The translations under genes and the position numbers were made by a program. DNA of 23,821 nt from Pholiota molesta (Eukaryota > Basidiomycota > Agaricomycetes > Agaricales > Strophariaceae). The notes beneath the pieces are model-generated. The model saw only the letters and a program-made list of their open reading frames with translations, was not told where the DNA came from and did not search any database. Below, piece after piece: positions 1-9,476 of the stretch. Location of the stretch: assembly GCA_014925825.1 (NCBI GenBank), contig JACGCK010000441.1, forward strand, positions 1 to 23,821. Reading direction: 5' to 3'. The stretch's first letter is position 1. Every line of letters starts with the position of its first letter.

Positions 1-38
1 GAGAACTTGTCTCGTCATTCTCAACAGATACTCCAGAT

Positions 39-1267
39 CTATCGCAAGGTTGAATATAGTTGGCCAACAATATTACTACATTGAATCAACACGAACCTTC
101 CACTGCCATCATTTATGAAGTTCTCTTCATCTTCTTCTTCACTTGTTTCTAGGCCCCCTCTTCGATCAAATGCATCCCAAGCTTGAGCGACCGTTAGTAG
201 CTTGTCCCATCGATCTTGTTCCGTCATATGGACCAGTTTGGTGAAGTCTTGATCACACACTCTTCGGCATTCGGGGCATTTTACTCTCTCATCTGTGTCT
301 CTGGAAAGGCTTTGGAGGCAGAGGTTACATAGAATATGCTGACACTCTAAGCTGAGTGATATGAGAAGTAAAGCAAATTCAAATATTAGCAAATACTCGG
401 GGGAAAAACTTACGATGAGCACTTTTTCAGTTTTAGTTGTTCATAGCAGACAGGACAAGTTTCCTTCATGTCGGCAGATATTGTATTTGATATCATTAAA
501 TCAGAGAAGTTGCGCAACAGCTGTAATGATAGGGTCAAAAATGTAGACATTCGCAACTACTGTTTTACCTACCTTTCTCATTCGAGCGAGAGAGTCCATT
601 TCTGCGCCTTCTGAAGCTTCTTCCGAACTTTTGCGGAGATCTTGTAATTCTTCCTGTACTTGAGTAGCTTCCAACTACGGACTACTTAGCAAACTTAGAT
701 TGTTCAGAAATATCGTCAATAATTCGAACGCACAGTTTCGATTCGTCGCTTTTGTCGTTTGTTTTGCTGCAAAGTTATGATCAATAGAATGAGAAGAAGC
801 ATCGTAAACACAGTAGATCAATAACCACATACCGCTTTCAGGTCCTCGATTATGTCTTCAAGCTCCTGAATTCGGGAGTCCTTGCGTTCAGAGTCGCTGT
901 CTGCAACCCTTCGGCGCTTAGAAAGCTTCTCGGTGGACATTGAGTTAAGTTTAGCTTGAATGGCAGCATTATGCTTGTGAAGACCTTCTATCTCGAGGAT
1001 CATGCTTTGAACACCATCTTGAACTCGTTTAAGATGTGCCTACACTGCATGTATGAGTAACGAGTATTTGATAGCTACTATCTCTCTGCGCCTATATAGA
1101 GTGCAGTGTAGCATAAAACAGAATACATGTGCGCTTACTTGAATATCTTCAGGTGACCCAGAGGCGTCAACATCTCCTGATAAACTTGCGATACTCTCAA
1201 GCTCAGAGTTGGCTACTGGTGTCGGACTCCGCGGTCGTTTCCGATATGTAGAACGTGTATGAGGCAT
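39..1267 (-). CDS. Coiled-coil C3HC4 RING-finger protein (putative E3 ubiquitin ligase), 6 exons
   Basis: Exons on the minus strand: 1267-1139, 1039-833, 766-734, 674-573, 520-414 and 351-39; all phases fit and give 296 residues. The N-terminus is basic and Ser/Pro-rich. Residues about 44-157 are charged and heptad-like (for example RIQELEDIIEDL), so probably coiled coil. A complete C3HC4 RING follows, with zinc ligands C179, C182, C196, H198, C201, C204, C218 and C221; an intron splits it between C182 and C196. The tail has an acidic run of Glu/Asp. RING domains usually recruit an E2 for ubiquitin transfer; the substrate here is unknown. The start is the first ATG of the open exon. An alternative donor (gttcgt, near position 99) could skip the stop at 39-41 and carry the gene past the left edge. 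The family is clear; the specific function is not. Confidence 0.8.
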
Positions 1268-2522
1268 ATATGGAATTGACGCTGAGAATTAAATAGAATG
1301 CTTGACGGAACGGCCAAGCAAGATATGGCAACTGACTGGTTCACGGTTGACAATGACTGGGGGTCTTGATGCAACCCAATCAGGAAGGCATATCCTGATT
1401 CCTGAAGTTTGCCGATGCCTGTGGCAGTGCCAATCGTGATTCAACCATTACATCATAGGTTTAGACTAGTCTGCTTCCAATTGTCGGCCTGACATAGGCG
1501 TAAAACTTGAACATCACGTGGAGTTCCCACGACCCGCGTCGCGTCCTTAATTACATCGGGCATCCACTCGACAATAGCGCGACTACTGAGGCTTACCCGC
1601 TACATTAACCAATCCTCGACACATTACTCAAGTGAAAGCACTTCAGTTACCACTCACAAATTTATTTACCTAAAAATGGGCGCTCTGGAATAATATTCTT
1701 GCTGTATGGACCTCATTTGACCTCACTTTGGTGTCCTTGACAGTGTGGGTATGGCAGCCGTTGCTTCAATGAGCTCGTAAAAAATGGAGAACATCTACAT
1801 GCTAATTATCTTTGCTTGAGCTTGAGCACAGGCTGATAGAGAATGATCAGTGACACTAGTCTTATGTCCCAGTGTCTTTGACATTCAGCTGAATAGGACA
1901 CCCATTGGCCATTTGGCATGACAGATGTTCATGCATTCAACGAGGGTAGACTGCTGAGCATGTATTTTGAAATGGGCTATGCTATTATTCTTGGTTTGAG
2001 CTTGAGATATTATATTGTATCAAGAGGCTACAGACTGTATCCACTATATATCTTCGTTTTGAATCTTCAAATCAAGGGATATCCCGTTGCGACGAGCTCC
2101 ACATTTTAAAGGAACACCTATATATTGCTCTCAATTTTTTTTCGCACCCAAACATTGTCCATGAGCGAGATTCCAGCGAGTTCAGTAACTTCAGTTACAC
2201 GTCCCGCGCGTCGCGGTGTAATCAGAAGGTCACGCGGATCACATGCCCACAAACATTCAAGCTGTGGGAATTGAAATTGGCGGGAGAGCCATCTGCCGTG
2301 GGAATAAAAGCGTGGAAAAGTTTTACGCCCATGTCGCGGGCGCGTTTGGTAGCAGACTCCATATGAAGTGATTGATCGACTCATCATCAAAGCTCACGTA
2401 ATATCGTAGTCTGACATCGGGAGACTAGGTTTAGACGATAAGTCTCCCCTAGCCAATACATCTCCATACATCTCTCCTTGCTCCATACCACCATCATCGA
2501 CCATCTTTTTTTGTGAAAAAAG
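1268..2522. promoter_or_regulatory. Long divergent intergenic region between the RING gene and the branching enzyme gene
   Basis: These 1255 bases separate two divergently transcribed genes and form by far the longest gap in the first 17 kb. I found no coding segment with recognisable motifs or consistent splice sites. Short open stretches at 1918-2109 (+) and 2118-2390 (-) resemble no family known to me. Visible elements are a palindromic CACGTG at 1515-1520, an 8-bp inverted repeat at 2419-2448, a C/T-rich tract at about 2460-2505 just before the downstream start codon, and inverted CCAAT motifs (ATTGG). The region presumably holds both promoters; a short unrecognised gene or a non-coding RNA cannot be excluded. 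Confidence 0.5.
2419..2448. repeat. 8-bp perfect inverted repeat upstream of the branching enzyme start
   Basis: GGGAGACT at 2419-2426 is repeated in exact reverse complement as AGTCTCCC at 2441-2448, with a 14-nt spacer. It ends 74 bases before the start codon at 2523, so it could be a dyad protein-binding site in the promoter or a hairpin in the 5' leader. The function is not known. Confidence 0.5.
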
Positions 2523-5034
2523 ATGCCCACAAAGCCGCTCGATTCGCAAACCATCCTCGACATCGATGGCTACCTAAAGCCCAATATTCCTGCCATCCTC
2601 CATAGGTATAACGCATTTCGCGAATGGAAGGAAACCATTCAGAAGCACGAAGGTGGTTACGACAAGTTCACTAAAGGGTATCTCAAGTTTGGCTTCAACA
2701 TTGGGTCAAAGAACGAAGTGACATACCGAGAATGGGCGCCAAATGCGAAAGAGGCTTATCTTATTGGCGAATTCAGTGCGTGTTGTGTTCAACGTCCAAA
2801 AGAACATGAATAATTCTAACTAAGTGTGAAATAGACGAGTGGAATAGGTCCAGTCACCCTATGAAAAGAGATGACTTCGGCGTTTGGGAAGTCGTCATTC
2901 CCCCTCTCCCTTCAGGGGCTTGTGCTATTCCACATGATAGCAAAATCAAAGTAACTTCGTATTCTGTGTCTATGACTAGCTATTATTTACGCCTCCTTTC
3001 AAGATTTCCATGATATTGCCCAACGGCACGCGTATTGAACGGCTCCCTGCCTGGATTAAACGCGTTACTCAGGACCTGTCAGTCTCTCCTGTCTATGACG
3101 CGCGCTTTTGGAATCCTCCCCAGAAATATGTGTTCAAGAACGCTCGGCCTCCAAAGCCCACTAACCTCAGAATATACGAAGCGCACACCGGAATTTCTAC
3201 TGCAGAACCTAGAGTTGGAACCTACAAGGAGTTTACGCTGAACGTACTCCCCAGAATAAAGAATCTTGGATATAATGCTATTCAGTTAATGGCAGTCATG
3301 GAGCATGCATACTACGCATGTACGTCATCATTAATATTCTGAAAGTTCTGGAAATATTGAAGAAGAAACAGCTTTTGGATATCAGGTCACGAGCTTCTTC
3401 GCAGCGACTTCTCGCTGCGGAACTCCAGAAGAATTGAAAGAACTCATCGATACTGCTCATGGAATGGGTATAACTGTCCTTCTCGACATCGTTCATTCGC
3501 ACGCATGCAAAAATGTCCTCGATGGAATCAACGAATTTGATGGCACTGATCACCTTTACTTCCATGAGGGCGGTAAAGGACGTCATGAACTCTGGGACAG
3601 TCGACTCTTCAACTACGGTCATCATGAAGTTCTGCGCTTTCTTCTCAGCAATCTTCGATTCTGGGTCGAGGAATATCAGTTTGATGGCTTTAGGTTCGAT
3701 GGTGTGACTAGTATGATGTACAAGCACCACGGCATCGGGACAGGATTTTCAGGAGGATATCACGAATATTTTGGAGATAGCGCTGATGAAGAAGCAATCG
3801 TCTATCTTATGCTCGTAAGTCTCGACGTCAAATATATATTCTTCTAATTGATGACAAGTCTAGGCTAACGACTCCATGCACGAGTTATACCCCAATTTGA
3901 TCACTATTGCAGAAGATGTTTCCGGTATGCCTTTGCTCGGAAAACCTGTGAACGTCGGAGGCGTTGGATTCGACTATCGACTCTCCATGGCCATCCCAGA
4001 TATGTGGATTAAACTTCTTAAACACAAGCAGGACGATGAATGGGACATGGGCGATATCGTGCATACCTTGACAAACAGACGGCACGGCGAGAAGAGTATC
4101 GCTTATTGCGAAAGTCACGATCAGGCTCTCGTTGGTGACAAGACTCTAGCGTTCTGGCTCATGGATAAGGAAATGTGTATGTTAGTCTTTTCTTTGCCTA
4201 TCCCACGGTCCTAATGTTTATGCAGATACACATATGTCGGATTTGACTCCCATGACTCCAATCATCGCTCGGGGACTTGCCCTCCACAAGATGATTCGGT
4301 TTGTAATTTTCTGACTTCAATTGCACAGGAAGGGCTAATGTATGTTATAGATTGCTCACTCATTCATTAGGAGGAGAAGGATGGCTCAACTTCGAAGGTA
4401 ATGAATTCGGACATCCTGAAGTAAGTCTGCTCACAGTCAAAACTAAAATTGCACATTGACAATCTCCTAAGTGGCTCGATTTCCCTCGAGAGGGAAACGG
4501 AAACTCTTTTCAATATGCTCGCCGCCAGTGGAATGTTGTCGACGACAAGATTCTTCGGTACAGGTATCTCAATAACTTTGATGCTGCTATGAATCATCTT
4601 GCTGGCCAATACGGTTGGCTTGAAGCCCCTCAAGTATGCGGTCTCAAAAGTAGTGTTCCTGAGGACTCTCGCTCACCATCTGCTCAGGCATATGTCTCTT
4701 TGAAAAACGAAAGCGACAAAGTCATCGTCTATGAAAGGGCTGGCCTGCTGTTCATCTACAATTTCCATCCGACTCAGAGCTTCACAGATTATCGAGTTGG
4801 CATAGAAGAAGCCGGTGAATACAGGATCATCCTCAGCAGTGATGACAGCCAGTTTGGAGGCTTCGACAATATCAAGCTGGATAGCAAATTCTTTACTACT
4901 CCATTGGCATGGAACGGAAGGAAGAACTTCCTGCAGGTATGCCCTGGTTGTTGGAACTCATCTTATCTTATTTATTAACGGATTGCTTCAAGGTTTATAT
5001 TCCGACCAGGACATGTATTGTTCTTGCCAAGTAA
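2523..5034 (+). CDS. GLC3: 1,4-alpha-glucan (glycogen) branching enzyme, GH13, 10 exons
   Basis: Exons: 2523-2775, 2835-2950, 3004-3319, 3372-3814, 3864-4176, 4226-4298, 4351-4420, 4472-4633, 4688-4936 and 4993-5034. They join in phase to 678 residues, close to the roughly 700 of yeast Glc3 and human GBE1. The enzyme cuts alpha-1,4 chains and re-attaches them by alpha-1,6 bonds in cytosolic glycogen synthesis. An N-terminal CBM48-like segment ([18 protein letters not shown]) precedes the GH13 barrel. Catalytic residues are visible: nucleophile D338 in [10 protein letters not shown], acid/base E393 in TIAEDVSG, and D462 in ESHDQ. The C-terminus ([20 protein letters not shown]) is typical of the all-beta domain. 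Exon 8 to exon 9 must be spliced to give APQAYVS; that 54-nt intron has no in-frame stop. It converges on LEU2, whose stop lies 269 bases away. Confidence 0.96.
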
Positions 5035-5303
5035 AAAATTATGCTAAAAAGGAAACGGATGAAGGAAATGGTGAAACCAATGAAAGGAATTAAGATATCC
5101 ACATAGAAAAAGTACAGACTCGTGTCGTTGCGTTCAAATTTTAGACTTTCACTAAATTGTTACTTACAATATGTATATCCTACCGTCGAGCTGTATGCCA
5201 TTCACTACTTGTAACATGTTTATCGATCTTGGAAATGCTCTACGTACTTCAGAACGTTCCAATTAGAGCCAGAACCAAACGTAAGTTGTGTTGTTTGTTC
5301 TCT

Positions 5304-6663
<1,360 letters not shown>

Positions 6664-6912
6664 ATTTACGCGACTTGGTGGAATGTGGGGAGTAATGGGA
6701 AAGAGATACTTAGGTTTTAGCAAGGGGGGAGTATATCTACGAAATTACTTCGGCCGAATCTAATCTTATCTCAAGTGACGCAAGGATCAAATTTGATCAG
6801 ACGCCCTGTGATCTGAAATATTTTTGAACGGCACGGTGAAAGCAGCAAGGCTAGTTTGCTACGATACACTGAAGAAAATCCATTACACACACTTTCTTGA
6901 TCCAACAGTATT
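6664..6912. promoter_or_regulatory. Shared divergent promoter of LEU2 and NOB1
   Basis: These 249 bases lie between the LEU2 and NOB1 start codons and must contain both promoters. Two perfect palindromes stand out: TTCGGCCGAA at 6749-6758 and GATCAAATTTGATC at 6785-6798, each able to bind a dimeric regulator. No yeast-type Leu3 site (CCGGNNCCGG) is visible, and I cannot say which factor would bind. No clear TATA box was seen at a standard distance from either gene. Confidence 0.6.
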
Positions 6913-8497
6913 ATGACGACTACACAAGAGCCCCGATGCAAAAAACTGATTCTCGATGCTGGTCCTCTGCTTTCTCTCTCTCCCTTGCGCGGTCTCGCCG
7001 AAACATACGTTACTGTTCCTCAAGTATTGGCGGAATTGAAGGATAGTCGTGCGCGAGAACATTTTGAGCGACTGGGATTGCTCTCTGGGGTGAAAGTTGA
7101 GGTCAGATCGCCGGATGCTGCGAGCTTAGCGCACGGTAAGCCTGTCATCTTCACGTACAACTCAAAATAGCTCATTGTTGAAACCACAGTGATCCAATGG
7201 GCAAAAAAGACTGGAGATTATTCTGTTCTTTCGCATCCCGATCTATGTGTGCTTGCTCTTACATATATGCTGAATGAAGAAGATAAGAAGGCCAAAGAGA
7301 AAGAAGCTGCACAAACGGCAAGCCATATTGTTCAAGTTTAATCTCTTATTCGACTGATGTGATGGATAGTAGGCAACCGCAGATAACGATACAGTCAAGG
7401 TTGACACAGCGATCCCCGAGGAGCAAGCAGCCACTATTAACATTGAGGACTTATCAGAGAAGTTGGACGAGACGAATCTTGACGACGGCCTTGAGAATGA
7501 TGTCGAAACGGAAGTCGCAGATAAAAACGATGCCGTACTCGACACCCACGAAGAAATTGTCGAGGATGAAGACCAGTTGGAGCCTTTGGATGTAGAAATC
7601 ACTCCCACCACGATCCAAGAGCCCGAACACCCCCCAGAGGCTTCCACATCTGTGGACAGATCTTCACCAACACCATTATACGACGATCCCTCAGATGAAG
7701 ATGATGGTGAGGGTGAATGGATTACACCCTCCAACGTTGCCCTTCATAAATCTCGTGCACTCGACCTACTCCCCGAAGATGGAACGCAAAGTAAAGGCAA
7801 GCAAGTGATCATTGGTTCTGGTTGCATGACTGCCGATTTCGCTATGCAAAACGTCCTTTTGCAAATGGGATTGAACCTCGTTGGTTTAGAGGGCAAACGG
7901 ATAGAAAGAGTCAAAAGTTGGGTTCTGAGATGCCATGCTTGCTTTAAGTATGTTTTTCTTTCTGTCGAAACCCTGACAGGTTGTCCTAATTACGCTTTCC
8001 CCAGAATATGCAAAGATCAGTCAAAAAAGTTCTGTCCTTCATGCGGCAATCCAACACTGCTGCGGGCGTCTGTGACAGTCTCTGCACCAGGCGCTGCTAC
8101 GAATACGCCGGTCATGCAAGTCCACTTAAAGCCAAACTTCCAATACAAAACACGAGGAACAAAGTACTCAATTCCTGCTCCGAAAGCCGGATCAGCAAAG
8201 ACTGGCCCTGGAACTGGACTCATTCTGCGGGAAGATCAGATAGAGTATATGCGAGCGAAGAAGAGAGCAGACGGAAAACGAGAACGCGAGGAAGAGAAGC
8301 TCATGAAGGGTATCCTGGGACGAGGGGTAGATAACAGGGGAGGCGTCAGCAGTTGGATGGATCCTGATTGGGTCCCCGAGATCATCAGCGTTGGGTCGGG
8401 CGGAAAAGGCAGGACGAGCAGAAATTCGCGGATGGATGGTGATTTGCCGCAGATTGGCTATGGGAGAAAAAATCCTAATGAAAAGAGAAGAAAGTGA
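6913..8497 (+). CDS. NOB1: NOB1, PIN-domain endonuclease that matures 18S rRNA (20S pre-rRNA D-site), 4 exons
   Basis: Exons: 6913-7135, 7190-7317, 7373-7947 and 8005-8497, giving 472 residues (yeast Nob1 459, human 412). NOB1 makes the final cut that turns 20S pre-rRNA into 18S rRNA on cytoplasmic pre-40S particles. The N-terminal PIN domain is clear: LILDAGPLL with D15, the acidic E/D pair in AELKDS, and D84/D92 in TGDYSVLSHPDLCVLAL. A long acidic, low-complexity linker follows. The zinc ribbon uses C304/C307 (RCHACFK) and C319/C322 (FCPSCGN), with an intron splitting it. The C-terminus is basic with Arg/Gly and ends in a Lys/Arg-rich tail. The donor of intron 2 is uncertain: GCAAGC at 7318 gives a normal 55-nt intron, while a GT donor at 7330 gives 43 nt; both keep the frame. 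Confidence 0.94.
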
Positions 8498-8582
8498 AAG
8501 TGTTGTAGATACTGTTTCCATATGATTCCATGTCGTCGTCGTTCGGTTTTTAATTACAATTGAGAGATCTAAAAGTAAGTGT

Positions 8583-9287
8583 CTAGCTTCCCAGACTCCT
8601 ATTCATGAAGCGTCTCTTCTGGAATGACATCCACCACTTGCTAGGCTTGCCTGTTCCATCTGCATACAATTTCTCGACTAATCGTGCAGCCAGCTCCTGC
8701 CGCACCTGTATCAGATATTGCCGTAGATAATCTTTTGATAAATGAGTCACTATCAGCAAGTTAAAGTGATGATCAATGAACGTACCAGCATCAGCTCGAC
8801 TCGGCGGGGGAGCATAATGGGCGTTTAGGGGAAAGTTCGCGTCTCCTGGAATGGGGAACGTGTCCACAGACAAAGTATTCAGGAGCTTCGAGGCTTCGAT
8901 CTGAGTTGGAACGGTGCGTGCGCTTCCAAGCTTCGCGAGACAATCAGAAATAAAGAGGATGAGGACAATCAGGGTGCGGTCGGCAGGTCCTTTGATCTCG
9001 AAGTTCCTGAAGAGGGAGTTGGCGCGAAAGAGGTCGAGAGTCTCGTCGACTATGTCTCCTTGAGATGGGTCGGCTGCAGGCAAGTATGTTAATGCGACGA
9101 ACGTCAGGTTATCACTTTGAAGTTGTGGTCACCAATTGGTGCTGGGCCGCGAATGCGCGTTCTGATGGGCAGAATGGACATATTCCCAACCTGCCGAACA
9201 TCAGGCTCCTCGTTTAATGCTGAATGGTATGCCTGGACATTGTTAATCAGGATCCTGGATGGCGATGATGTGACCACTTACGGGCAT
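8583..9287 (-). CDS. ARPC3: Arp2/3 complex subunit 3 (ARPC3, p21-Arc), 4 exons
   Basis: Minus-strand exons: 9287-9282, 9232-9133, 9073-8786 and 8731-8583, giving 180 residues (human 178). This is a structural subunit of the seven-protein Arp2/3 complex, which nucleates branched actin at sites of endocytosis and polar growth. Conserved stretches run end to end: LPIRTRIRGPAP, DIVDETLDLFRANSLFRNFE, IKGPADRTLI, FPLNAHYAPPPSR and GKPSKWWMSFQKRRFMN at the C-terminus. Exon 1 encodes only Met-Pro. Intron 3 (8785-8732, 54 nt) is a multiple of three without a stop, so an unspliced reading inserts 18 extra residues between SRADAG and KDYLRQ; the family shows it must be removed. The gene converges on NOB1 (85 bases between stops) and diverges from the channel gene (189 bases between starts). 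Confidence 0.95.
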
Positions 9288-9476
9288 GGTGAAGCGCAGG
9301 TATATTGTTTGTGTCTACTTGGCCAGTCCTCTTGCCTTATTTCGGTGGCAGTAAATGACGTTGATCACCTGACGAAGCGAACAGGGGCGAATTCCGCTCA
9401 AGATCCATTCTCAACGTCAAAGCTTGCAGTTCATTCTCTCCTTCAGAGACTACGTGCAGCATACACGTCCTCGGAC
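9288..9476. promoter_or_regulatory. Shared divergent promoter of ARPC3 and the Yvc1-type channel
   Basis: Only 189 bases separate the two start codons, so the promoters must overlap here and may extend into the first introns of ARPC3. The open reading frame of channel exon 1 continues upstream through this interval without a stop, but it overlaps ARPC3 and shows no recognisable domain, so I treat it as non-coding. No TATA box is evident. Confidence 0.45.

Noticed and set aside
2118..2390. 90-codon open frame on the minus strand upstream of the branching enzyme gene
   Set aside because: Composition is unusual and no family is recognised; no splice partners were found. Kept only as part of the intergenic description.
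3296..3730. 144-codon minus-strand open frame inside the branching enzyme gene
   Set aside because: Antisense shadow of the GH13 catalytic exon, which carries all expected motifs on the plus strand.
6664..6723. In-frame N-terminal extension of LEU2
   Set aside because: The extension has no ATG, and the residues do not look like the family or a clear targeting peptide.
7243..7734. 163-codon open frame on the minus strand, Ser-rich
   Set aside because: It lies opposite the acidic Glu/Asp-rich linker of NOB1, whose codon bias leaves an open Ser/Thr-rich frame on the other strand. No domain is visible.
9117..9476. N-terminal extension of the channel reading frame
   Set aside because: It overlaps the 5' exons and introns of ARPC3 on the other strand and shows no conserved sequence; ATG 9477 directly precedes the conserved EDRVSLISIQSVNP region.
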